From Flavobacterium sp. CFS9 (GTDB taxonomy: Bacteria; Bacteroidota; Bacteroidia; Flavobacteriales; Flavobacteriaceae): a DNA stretch of 64,000 nucleotides. The stretch is from the NCBI RefSeq assembly GCF_041154745.1, contig NZ_AP031573.1, positions 4,836,001 through 4,900,000 on the forward strand, read 5' to 3'. The notes beneath the pieces were generated by a model that worked only from the letters and a program-made list of their open reading frames with translations, was not told the DNA's origin and made no database searches. A program made the position numbers and the translations under genes. This document shows positions 1-9,774 of this stretch, one piece after another (within the stretch, counting starts at the first letter, position 1; each line of letters starts with the position of its first letter).

Positions 1-3000
1 CTGACTAAACGATAAAGGAATACGAGCCGGACGTTCTTCTGCAACAATACCTGGTAATAAAACCACTTCAGACTGTGCCGCTATATGGGTTCCTAAGTCT
101 GAGATTGTGGCATGTTCAAATACTTCGCGGATGGATACTTCTATCATCAAAGCCTTACGGATCATCGAAACTAAACGTGTAGCCAGTAAACTGTGACCTC
201 CGAGTTCGAAAAAGTTATCATAAATCCCTATTTGTTCTACGCCTAACAGGTTTTGCCAGATTGCTGCTAATTGGATTTCTGTCTCATTACGCGGAGCGAC
301 AAATTCTTTACTGGATAAGCCTGAAAAATCAGGATTTGGTAATGACTTTTTATCCAGCTTTCCGCTACCGGATAATGGCATTGTATCTAATGCCACCCAC
401 AATTGAGGAACCATGTATTCCGGTAAGCTCAACTTTAATTGATTTTGTAGTCGCTCTTTGTCTAATGCTCCTTCTAAAACTACATAACCTACCAGACGTT
501 TGTTGCCTGCTGTATCTTCTTTGGCCAAAACACAACATTGGTTTACGCCCACTAAAGAAGACAAGGCGTTTTCGATCTCGCCTAATTCTATTCGATAGCC
601 GCGAATTTTAACCTGATCGTCTTTTCTGCCAATGCATTCTATGTTTCCATCCGGAAGCCAACGTGCTAAATCGCCTGTCTTATAAATTCGCTCTCCCTCT
701 TTGAATGGATTTGCTATAAATTTTTCCTTTGTTAATTCTTCCTTGTTCAAATATCCTCTGGCTACCTGAACTCCTCCTATACACAATTCGCCAATTACGC
801 CTATTGGTACTAATTGATTTTGATGATCTAAAACATATAAGCTGGTATTGGCTACCGGTTTTCCAATTAAAACCTGAGATAAAACATCTTTCAGAGGTAC
901 TTCCCATGAACTCACTTCAATTGCAGCTTCTGTAGGACCGTATAAGTTATCTAATCGAACATTCCTGAATTTTTCTTTAAATAAGAGTACCTGATCTACT
1001 TGTAAAGCCTCTCCACTACACAGAACCTGTTTTAACGATTTACAGTCTCCTAAGTTAATATCTTCTAAGAAAACTCTCAACATCGAAGGAACAAAATGAA
1101 TCGTTGTGATGTTTTCCTTTTCTATAATATGCTTTAAATATTCAACATCTTTGTGTCCTTCGGGTTTGGCAAAAACCAATCGTGCTCCACAGCTAATAGC
1201 CCATAAAAATTCCCATACCGACACATCAAAACTAAAAGAGGTTTTCTGTAGAATTGCATCATCACTCTTAAGCTGATAATGGGATTGTCCCCATAATAGA
1301 CGATTCACAATACCGCTATGTTGATTCATCACTCCCTTAGGTGTACCGGTACTTCCTGAGGTATATATCACATATGCTAAATTAGAGGCCGTCAATACAG
1401 TCCTAAGCTCTACTGTTGGATAACCTGAGATAAGTTCCCAATCTTTATCCAGACACAGAACGGATATATCCTCACCTCTGTTTATAACATTACAACTGGT
1501 TTGACTGCTTAAAACCAAATCAATACCAGCATCTTTAAGCATATAAGCGATACGATCTGTTGGATACTCCGGATCAATAGGAACATAAGCGCCTCCTGAT
1601 TTTAAGATCCCAAGAATACCAATTAGCATTTCTAAACTGCGCTCCAGACAGATCCCTACAAGAGTATCGGGTTTTACACCCTGCTCGCGTAAATAGTGTG
1701 CCAACTGATTGGAGCGCTCGTCTAATTCTTTGTAGGTTAGTTTTGCATCTTCATAAACAACTGCAATAGCCGTTGGTGTTTGCTTAACCTGCTCGGTAAA
1801 TAAATCAACTATTGTCTTATCTGATGGATAGGCAGCTTCAGTGTTATTGAAAACATTCAATAATTGATGCTCTTCTGCCTGGCTAAGCATGGACAGAGTA
1901 CTGATTGGTTGTTTGGTACTGCTTACAATACTTTGCAATAATTCCTGATAATGCAGCAGCATACTCTCGATTGTAGCCTTATCAAATAAAGCTGTGCAAT
2001 AATTTACCGCTAATGAAATACCATTGTTATTTTCTGATGCACTAAATGTCAAATCAAACTTAGAACTAACCGTATCAAACTCATATTCAGAAATAATAAT
2101 ATTATTTAATTTGTTCTCTTTTTGGACTTGATTATCTCCCTCATTTTGTAATACAAACATCACCTGAAACAGCGGACTCATGCTCCTATCACGGCTTGTA
2201 ACCACACGATCTACCACCTTCTCAAATGGGGTTAACTGATGGTCGTAACCTTCTAAAGTGGTTTGTTTTACTCTTGACAACACATCCTTAAAACTCGGAT
2301 CGCCGCTCAAATCACTGCGAAGCGCCAAGGTGTTGACAAAAAAGCCAATCATTCCTTCTAATTCCGCTTGGGTTCGATTTGCAATTGGTGTTCCAACACA
2401 AATATCTTCCTGACCGCTGTAACGCGACAACAAGATCTTAAAAGCGGATAATAAAAGCATAAACAAGGTTACTCCCTCCTCTTTACAGATAGCATTTAAT
2501 GAAGTTTTAAGCTTCTGGTCTAAAGCTAAAGAGACAGCTGCTCCCGCATTGCTCGGAACCGAAGGACGGGGATAATCTGTTGGTAAGGACAAAGTACTTA
2601 CGCCACTTAGTTTGGATTCCCAGTACGACAACTGATCCTCTAAAACTGCTCCTTCTAAATAGTTGCGCTGCCAAATCGCATAATCGGCATATTGTAAATG
2701 AAGTGTTGGTAGATTAGGTATGCTGTTGGATTGTAATGCACTATATAATTGTGTAAACTCATTCACCAAAATTCCCTCTGACCAGCCATCACTGGCAATA
2801 TGATGAAACACGCATACCAACACATATTTCTGATTCCCTAAAGTGTATAAACACGCTCGCAGTTTATAGTCTTTTGATAAATCAAAAGGTTTATGGGCAT
2901 AGTCGGCGATCTGATTTTTTAATACGAATTCATCCGATATGATCTCTGTATCCAGTGACCAGCCTTCTGCACTGATGATTTGCTGATAAGCGATACCTTC

Positions 3001-6000
3001 TTCTGATAAAAGCATGCTGCGTAAGATCTCATGACGCGAAACAATACCATGCAGGGTTTGTTCCAACAGCGACATCTCTAAAGCGCCTTCTAAACTCAAA
3101 ACTATCGGAATATGGTATTCAGTACTGCCCTGAAGCTGATCCAAAAACCATAGTCGTTCCTGACTAAACGATAAGGGAATACGCTCCGGACGCTCTCCCC
3201 CTGTAATAACCGGAAGTAAAATACCTTCTGACTGAGATGATAAATGAGTTTCTAAGTCTGAAATCGTGGTATAGGCAAAAACATCCGCAATTTCAATCTC
3301 TTTAGAGAGTTCTTTACGGATCATCGAAACTAAACGCGTAGCGAGCAAACTGTGACCTCCAAGTTCAAAGAAATCATCATGAATTCCTGCTCGTTCTACC
3401 CCTAACAGGTTTTGCCAGATCCCGGCTAGCTGTGTTTCTGTATCATTACGAGGAGCTACATATTCTTTACTCGATAGTCCTGAACCATCCGGATCTGGTA
3501 ATGCTTTTTTATCCAGTTTTCCGTTACCGGTTAATGGCATTGTATCTAATGCCACCCATAATTGAGGAATCATGTATTCAGGCAAACTTAATTTTAATTG
3601 GTTTTGTAATTGCTCTTTGTCTAATGCTCCTTCTAAAACTACATAACCTACCAGACGTTTGTTGCCTGCTGTATCTTCTTTAGCCAGAACACAACATTGA
3701 TTTACACCCGCTAAAGAAGACAAGGCGTTTTCAATCTCCCCTAATTCTATTCGATAACCGCGAATTTTAACCTGATCGTCTTTTCTGCCGATATATTCTA
3801 TGTTACCATCCGGAAGCCAGCGTGCTAAATCACCCGATCGGTATAATCTGGAAGTTTTATCCGCACTAAACGGATTCGCTATAAACTTCTCATTGGTTAA
3901 GTCTTCTCTATTTAAATAACCTCGTGCTACTCCTGCTCCCGAGATACACAATTCTCCTTCTACTCCTATGGGAACCAAATTTAAATGAGCATCCACTATG
4001 TAACATCCTAATGTTGGAATTGCAGTACCTATATTACTGATCAGACTCTGTGTATCTGTCTCTGTAATCTCTTTGTAAGTGACATGTACAGTTGTTTCTG
4101 TGATGCCATACATGTTGATTAGTTTACAATCTGCATAAGAACGCTTCCATCTTTCCAAATAAGTAGAATTCAGAGCCTCTCCTCCAAAAATTACATAACG
4201 CAGAGAATGTGATGAGCTTTTGGATAAAAATTCTTCCTGAAGTACGTAAAATGAACCTGGTGTCTGGTTTAAAACTGTTACACCTTCTTTTATTAATAAT
4301 TCCTTAAAAGAAACAGCATCTTTTGTTAGGGCCTTAGGAACAACCACTAAACGGCCTCCATGCAATAAGGCGCCATACATTTCCCATACTGAGAAATCAA
4401 AACAAAAGGAATGAAACAAAGTCCAGACATCACCGGACCCAAAATCATATAACGGGGATTCGTTTTTAAATAATCGAACTACATTTTTATGCGTTATCAA
4501 AACTCCCTTAGGTGTACCGGTGCTTCCTGAGGTATATATCACATATGCTAAATTAGAGGCCGTCAGCACAGTACTAAGCTCTACTGTTGGATAACCTGAG
4601 ATAAGATCCCAATCTTTATCCAGACACAGAACGGATATATCCTCACCTCTGTTTATAACATTACAACTGGTTTGACTGCTTAAAACCAAATCAATACCAG
4701 CATCTTTAAGCATATAAGCGATACGATCTGTTGGATACTCCGGATCAATAGGAACATAAGCGCCTCCTGATTTTAAGATTCCCAAAATACCAATTAGCAT
4801 TTCTAAACTGCGCTCCAGACAGATCCCTACAAGAGTATCGGGTTTTACACCCTGCTCGCGTAAATAGTGTGCCAACTGATTGGAGCGCTCGTCTAATTCT
4901 TTGTAGGTTAGTTTTTCATCTTCATAAACAACTGCAATAGCCGTTGGTGTTTGTTTAACCTGCTCGGTAAATAAATCAACAATTGTTTTATCTGATGGAT
5001 AGGCAGCTTCAGTGTTATTGAAAACATTCAATAATTGATGCTCTTCTGCCTGGCTAAGCATCGACAGAGTACTGATTGGTTGTTTGGTACTGCTTACAAT
5101 ACTTTGCAATAATTCCTGATAATGCAGCAGCATACTCTCGATTGTAGCCTTATCAAATAAAGCGGTGCAATAGTTTAAGACTAATGAAATACCATTGTTA
5201 TTTTCTGATGCACTAAATGTCAAATCAAACTTAGAACTAACCGTATCAAACTCATATCCGGAAATAATGATATCATTTAATTCGTTCTCTTTTGGGACTT
5301 GATTATCTCCTTCATTTTGTAATACAAACATCACCTGAAACAGCGGACTCATGCTCCTATCACGGCTTGTAACCACACGATCTACCACCTTCTCAAATGG
5401 GGTTAACTGATGGTCGTAACCTTCTAAAGTGGTTTGTTTTACTCTTGACAACACATCCTTAAAACTCGGATCGCCGCTCAAATCACTGCGAAGCGCCAAG
5501 GTGTTGACAAAAAAGCCAATCATTCCTTCTAATTCCGCTTGCGTTCGATTTGCAATTGGTGTTCCAACACAAATATCTTCCTGACCACTGTAACGCGACA
5601 ACAAGATCTTAAAAGCGGATAATAAAAGCATAAACAAGGTTACTCCCTCCTCTTTACAGATCGTGTTTAATGATGCGCTCAGCTTCTGATCTAAGACTAA
5701 AGAGACAGCTGCTCCCGCATTGCTCGGAACCGAAGGACGGGGATAATCTGTTGGTAAGGACAAAGTACTTACGCCACTTAGTTTGGATTCCCAGTACGAC
5801 AACTGATCCTCTAAAACTGCTCCTTCTAAATAGTTGCGCTGCCAAATCGCATAATCGGCATATTGTAAATGAAGTGTTGGTAGATTAGGTGTGCTGTTGG
5901 ATTGTAATGCACTATATAATTGTGTAAACTCATTCACCAAAATTCCCTCTGACCAGCCATCACTGGCAATATGATGAAACACGCATACCAACACATATTT

Positions 6001-9000
6001 CTGATTCCCTAAAGTGTATAAACACGCTCGCAGTTTATAGTCTTTTGATAAATCAAAAGATTGGTTGACATAGTCGGCGATCTGATTTTTTAATACGAAT
6101 TCATCCGATATGATCTCTGTATCCAGTGACCAGCCTTCTGCACTGATGATTTGCTGATAAGCGATACCTTCTTCTGATAAAAGCATGCTGCGTAAGATCT
6201 CATGACGCGAAACAATACCATGCAGGGTTTGTTCCAACAGCGACATCTCTAAAGCGCCTTCTAAACTCAGAACTATCGGAATGTGGTATTCAGTACTGCC
6301 CTGAAGCTGATCCAAAAACCATAGTCGTTCCTGACTAAACGATAAGGGAATACGCTCCGGACGCTCTCCCCCTGTAATAACCGGAAGTAAAACACCTTCT
6401 GACTGAGATGATAAATGAGTTCCTAATTCTGAGATTGTAGTATGTTCAAATACTTCACGGATAGAAACTTCTCTTTTTAAATCCTTACGAATCATCGAAA
6501 CTAAACGCGTAGCGAGTAAACTGTGACCTCCGAGTTCAAAGAAGTTGTCATAAATTCCTACTTGTTCTACCCCTAACAGGTTTTGCCAGATTTCAGCTAA
6601 TTGGGTCTCTGTTTCGTTGCGGGGCGCTACATATTCTTTACTCGATAGTTCTGAACCATCCGGGTCAGGCAATGCATTTTTATCTACCTTACCATTACTG
6701 GTAAAAGGTATTGCTTCGAGTTGAATAAATTGATTCGGAATCATAAACTTAGGAAGCACTTTGGACAATTGTGTTCTTAAATTCCCAGTATTTATTTCTT
6801 CTGTAAGTTCTAAAAAAGCGACTAAACGTTTATTTGAGTTTTGATCTGCTTTTACAAGTACTACTGCTTTTCTAACTTCCTCTAGTTTTAGTAGTGCATA
6901 TTCTATTTCGCCCAATTCTATACGATGACCACTAATTTTAACCTGATCATCTTTTCTTCCCATAAACTCTACTGTTCCATCAGGTAACCATCTTCCTATA
7001 TCTCCGGTTTTATATAACTTTTCGCCAGATTTAAAAGGATGTTCGATAAACTTCTCTATCGTTTGTAATGGTTTATTTAAATAACCTCGGGCAATACCAT
7101 CTCCGGATACACAAATTTCTCCTAACAAACCTATGGCAACCAAAGAGTCTGCTTCATCCAAAATATAAACCTCAGAATTGCCTACAGGCCCGCCAATAGG
7201 TATGATAGTATATTCTACATCGTTCGCAAATCGATAAATAGTTGAATCAATCGTATTCTCAGTTGGTCCATATGAATTGTACAGTGCTATTAAATATCTG
7301 CTGCCAAGTCTGCTGTTAAAAGTATTGACTACTTTGGTATTTATTTTATCACCGCCTGATACCACATGACGCAAACTTTGCAATTTCTTGAGATCAGTAT
7401 CCGATATGTAATCCAATATATTTTGTAACAATAAAGGCGGCATATTCACCTTTGTTATCTCATATTTTTGGATAGTGTCAATAATGTTCTGAAATAAATC
7501 ATCTTTGAAATTTACTGACGCCATAACACAGCAGCCTCCAATTGTAAAAGGCATCAGATACTCTTCAATAGCACCATCAAAGCTAAATGAACGATAAAAT
7601 AAAACCTTATCCTCAGCCGTCATGGCATAATATAGTTTATAAAACTGTAAGCGGGATGCCAGTGATCTATTACTAATTTCTACGCCTTTTGGCTGTCCGG
7701 TACTTCCGGATGTATAAATTATATAAGCCAAATTCTCCCCAGCTGAGATTCTGTGGATTGATTCCGTTGATTCACGAGCTATTACATCCCAGTCGCGGTC
7801 TAATAAAATAATATCTAAATTCGCTTTATCTGGAAATGCAACTAAGCTCTTACTATCACTAAGTAAAAATTTCACACCTGAATCCTCTAACATATAAGCT
7901 ATACGGTCTGCCGGGTACTCCGGATCGATTGGAACATAAGCACCTCCTGATTTCAATATCCCTAAAATACCAATAAGCATCTCGAAAGAACGATTAATAC
8001 AAATACCTATCAGATCTTCTTTTCCTACTCCTTTATTTATCAAAAACCTTGCGAACTGATTGGATTTCACATCCAAATCCTCATAAGTCAGTTCCTGATT
8101 ATTAAAAATAACCGCTGTCGCTTTTGGTCTTTCAGACACCTGTTCTGAAAACAAATCTACAATTGTCTTGTCCTTAGGATAATCAATAGAAGTAGCATTA
8201 AAAACATTCAGTAATTGATGTTCTTCTTCCTGAGGTAATATTGATAATTTACCTATTGGTTTATTGATATCTCTAATAATATTCTTCAATAACTCCTGGT
8301 AATGCAAAAGCATTCGATCGATCGTAATCTTGTCAAATAAAGCCGTACAGTAATTTACTGTTAGTAAAATACCATTGCTGTTTTCTGCTACACCAAGGGT
8401 TAAATCAAACTTGGAAGTTACCGTGTCAAACTCGTATTCCGAAATAATAATATCATGTAATCCCCTGTCTTTTTCTCCCTGACTATCAACTTCATTTTGC
8501 AATACAAACATAACCTGAAACAATGGACTCATGCTCATATCACGGCTTGTAACCACACGATCAACAACCTTCTCAAATGGAGTTAACTGATGATCATACC
8601 CCTCCAGAGTGGTCTGTTTTACTCTCGACAACAAATCCTTAAAACTCGGATCTCCGCTTAAATCACTGCGAAGTGCCAAAGTATTGACAAAAAAACCGAT
8701 CATTCCTTCTAAATCAGACTGGGTTCTATTGGCTATTGGTGTTCCTACGCAAATATCATCCTGTCCGCTGTAGCGCGATAACAAAATCTTAAAAGCTGAT
8801 AGCAATAACATAAACAGCGTTACACCTTCTTCTTGGCATATAGAACTTAGTGAAGTGCTTATTTTTTTATCCAATTCTAAGGAAATACTTCCTCCTGCAC
8901 TGCTCTGTACAGAAGGTCGTACATGATCCGTCGGTAAGGACAAAGTGCTTACATTGCTTAGTTTTGCTTCCCAGTACGATAACTGATTATCTAAAACCTC

Positions 9001-9774
9001 ACCTTCTAAATAATTACGCTGCCAAATCGCATAATCAGCATATTGTAAATGAAGCTCAGGTAAATCAGGAGTGCTGTTCGATTTCAGAGCGCTGTACAGC
9101 TCCACAAATTCATTAACCAAAATTCCCCCCGACCAGCCATCACTTGCAATATGGTGGAAAACACAAGCTAAAACATATTTCTCATCTCCTAATATATATA
9201 AACATGCTCTTAATTTATAATCATTTGACAGATTAAATGGAGTATTTAGATATTTATGTAAGTGCTTCTCCAGCATTTCTTCATCTGATACTGCCTCTTG
9301 TTCCAAAAACCAATCCCCTGCCTCAACAACCTCCTGATACCCAATCCCATCTTCTGATAAAAGATTCGTGCGTAATACTTCATGACGCGAAACAATAGTC
9401 TGTAATGATTCTTCTAAAATTGAAATATTTAATACTCCACCTAAACGTAACACTAGAGGCATATTATATTCTCCGTTACCGCCCAATTGATCCAGAAACC
9501 ATAAACGCTCCTGACTATAAGATAAAGGAATTTGTTTGAGAAGACTTCTATCAAATGGCTTTACAGTATGCTTTCCTAATCCCTTATTGTTATTTCTATT
9601 TACTTCAAATTTTTCAAGATGTTTAATAATAAGATCTTTATTATTTTTTACATCTGATAACAATGTATCATTAATATTCTCGTTTTCTGATTTCAAAACC
9701 AAGTTACCGCCTTCTAACTCTAACCTCACCCCCTCATCTTGAGCTCTTTTTAAAAGATTTAATATTTTGTCCAT
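1..9774 (-). CDS. Nonribosomal peptide synthetase 3 (C-terminal part beyond window)
   Basis: Third NRPS of the lipopeptide line. 3258 codons are open from the ATG at 9774 to the window edge. Residues about 1-60 look like a TubC-type beta-hairpin docking domain. Three C-A-T modules follow, then the start of a fourth C domain (RIPLSFSQ, in the last codons). C domains carry HHIASDG near residues 208, 1267 and 2325. Carrier serines (LGGHSLL) lie near 1083, 2141 and 3193. Specificity residues read by eye are DGENVGSIDK (module 1, no code I can name; acidic residues suggest a basic substrate), DFWNIGMVHK (module 2, the known Thr code) and DVWHLSLIDK (module 3, the known Ser code). The ATG overlaps the stop of NRPS 2 by one base (TAATG), so translation is probably coupled. 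Modules 2 and 3 are nearly DNA-identical to modules 3 and 4 of NRPS 2. The number of remaining modules and the release domain cannot be seen. Confidence 0.95.
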   Translation of the reverse strand, partial: MDKILNLLKRAQDEGVRLELEGGNLVLKSENENINDTLLSDVKNNKDLIIKHLEKFEVNRNNNKGLGKHTVKPFDRSLLKQIPLSYSQERLWFLDQLGGNGEYNMPLVLRLGGVLNISILEESLQTIVSRHEVLRTNLLSEDGIGYQEVVEAGDWFLEQEAVSDEEMLEKHLHKYLNTPFNLSNDYKLRACLYILGDEKYVLACVFHHIASDGWSGGILVNEFVELYSALKSNSTPDLPELHLQYADYAIWQRNYLEGEVLDNQLSYWEAKLSNVSTLSLPTDHVRPSVQSSAGGSISLELDKKISTSLSSICQEEGVTLFMLLLSAFKILLSRYSGQDDICVGTPIANRTQSDLEGMIGFFVNTLALRSDLSGDPSFKDLLSRVKQTTLEGYDHQLTPFEKVVDRVVTSRDMSMSPLFQVMFVLQNEVDSQGEKDRGLHDIIISEYEFDTVTSKFDLTLGVAENSNGILLTVNYCTALFDKITIDRMLLHYQELLKNIIRDINKPIGKLSILPQEEEHQLLNVFNATSIDYPKDKTIVDLFSEQVSERPKATAVIFNNQELTYEDLDVKSNQFARFLINKGVGKEDLIGICINRSFEMLIGILGILKSGGAYVPIDPEYPADRIAYMLEDSGVKFLLSDSKSLVAFPDKANLDIILLDRDWDVIARESTESIHRISAGENLAYIIYTSGSTGQPKGVEISNRSLASRLQFYKLYYAMTAEDKVLFYRSFSFDGAIEEYLMPFTIGGCCVMASVNFKDDLFQNIIDTIQKYEITKVNMPPLLLQNILDYISDTDLKKLQSLRHVVSGGDKINTKVVNTFNSRLGSRYLIALYNSYGPTENTIDSTIYRFANDVEYTIIPIGGPVGNSEVYILDEADSLVAIGLLGEICVSGDGIARGYLNKPLQTIEKFIEHPFKSGEKLYKTGDIGRWLPDGTVEFMGRKDDQVKISGHRIELGEIEYALLKLEEVRKAVVLVKADQNSNKRLVAFLELTEEINTGNLRTQLSKVLPKFMIPNQFIQLEAIPFTSNGKVDKNALPDPDGSELSSKEYVAPRNETETQLAEIWQNLLGVEQVGIYDNFFELGGHSLLATRLVSMIRKDLKREVSIREVFEHTTISELGTHLSSQSEGVLLPVITGGERPERIPLSFSQERLWFLDQLQGSTEYHIPIVLSLEGALEMSLLEQTLHGIVSRHEILRSMLLSEEGIAYQQIISAEGWSLDTEIISDEFVLKNQIADYVNQSFDLSKDYKLRACLYTLGNQKYVLVCVFHHIASDGWSEGILVNEFTQLYSALQSNSTPNLPTLHLQYADYAIWQRNYLEGAVLEDQLSYWESKLSGVSTLSLPTDYPRPSVPSNAGAAVSLVLDQKLSASLNTICKEEGVTLFMLLLSAFKILLSRYSGQEDICVGTPIANRTQAELEGMIGFFVNTLALRSDLSGDPSFKDVLSRVKQTTLEGYDHQLTPFEKVVDRVVTSRDRSMSPLFQVMFVLQNEGDNQVPKENELNDIIISGYEFDTVSSKFDLTFSASENNNGISLVLNYCTALFDKATIESMLLHYQELLQSIVSSTKQPISTLSMLSQAEEHQLLNVFNNTEAAYPSDKTIVDLFTEQVKQTPTAIAVVYEDEKLTYKELDERSNQLAHYLREQGVKPDTLVGICLERSLEMLIGILGILKSGGAYVPIDPEYPTDRIAYMLKDAGIDLVLSSQTSCNVINRGEDISVLCLDKDWDLISGYPTVELSTVLTASNLAYVIYTSGSTGTPKGVLITHKNVVRLFKNESPLYDFGSGDVWTLFHSFCFDFSVWEMYGALLHGGRLVVVPKALTKDAVSFKELLIKEGVTVLNQTPGSFYVLQEEFLSKSSSHSLRYVIFGGEALNSTYLERWKRSYADCKLINMYGITETTVHVTYKEITETDTQSLISNIGTAIPTLGCYIVDAHLNLVPIGVEGELCISGAGVARGYLNREDLTNEKFIANPFSADKTSRLYRSGDLARWLPDGNIEYIGRKDDQVKIRGYRIELGEIENALSSLAGVNQCCVLAKEDTAGNKRLVGYVVLEGALDKEQLQNQLKLSLPEYMIPQLWVALDTMPLTGNGKLDKKALPDPDGSGLSSKEYVAPRNDTETQLAGIWQNLLGVERAGIHDDFFELGGHSLLATRLVSMIRKELSKEIEIADVFAYTTISDLETHLSSQSEGILLPVITGGERPERIPLSFSQERLWFLDQLQGSTEYHIPIVLSLEGALEMSLLEQTLHGIVSRHEILRSMLLSEEGIAYQQIISAEGWSLDTEIISDEFVLKNQIADYAHKPFDLSKDYKLRACLYTLGNQKYVLVCVFHHIASDGWSEGILVNEFTQLYSALQSNSIPNLPTLHLQYADYAIWQRNYLEGAVLEDQLSYWESKLSGVSTLSLPTDYPRPSVPSNAGAAVSLALDQKLKTSLNAICKEEGVTLFMLLLSAFKILLSRYSGQEDICVGTPIANRTQAELEGMIGFFVNTLALRSDLSGDPSFKDVLSRVKQTTLEGYDHQLTPFEKVVDRVVTSRDRSMSPLFQVMFVLQNEGDNQVQKENKLNNIIISEYEFDTVSSKFDLTFSASENNNGISLAVNYCTALFDKATIESMLLHYQELLQSIVSSTKQPISTLSMLSQAEEHQLLNVFNNTEAAYPSDKTIVDLFTEQVKQTPTAIAVVYEDAKLTYKELDERSNQLAHYLREQGVKPDTLVGICLERSLEMLIGILGILKSGGAYVPIDPEYPTDRIAYMLKDAGIDLVLSSQTSCNVINRGEDISVLCLDKDWELISGYPTVELRTVLTASNLAYVIYTSGSTGTPKGVMNQHSGIVNRLLWGQSHYQLKSDDAILQKTSFSFDVSVWEFLWAISCGARLVFAKPEGHKDVEYLKHIIEKENITTIHFVPSMLRVFLEDINLGDCKSLKQVLCSGEALQVDQVLLFKEKFRNVRLDNLYGPTEAAIEVSSWEVPLKDVLSQVLIGKPVANTSLYVLDHQNQLVPIGVIGELCIGGVQVARGYLNKEELTKEKFIANPFKEGERIYKTGDLARWLPDGNIECIGRKDDQVKIRGYRIELGEIENALSSLVGVNQCCVLAKEDTAGNKRLVGYVVLEGALDKERLQNQLKLSLPEYMVPQLWVALDTMPLSGSGKLDKKSLPNPDFSGLSSKEFVAPRNETEIQLAAIWQNLLGVEQIGIYDNFFELGGHSLLATRLVSMIRKALMIEVSIREVFEHATISDLGTHIAAQSEVVLLPGIVAEERPARIPLSFSQ
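160..6412. repeat. Duplicated NRPS Thr-Ser dimodule, copy in NRPS 3
   Basis: This stretch is nearly identical to 9918-16170 at a constant offset of 9758 bases. Matched landmarks are 729-935 with 10487-10693, 3833 with 13591, and 5654-5845 with 15412-15603. Similarity fades below ~160 and above ~6412. Within it, about 3170-3830 instead matches 16100-16760 (the A-sub/carrier end of NRPS 2 module 2), so the copy is mosaic. Boundaries were judged by eye. Confidence 0.8.

Noticed and set aside
261..611. 116-codon plus-strand frame, and many similar short frames opposite the NRPS genes
   Set aside because: They recur at the same place in each duplicated module and are antisense shadows of the coding strand.
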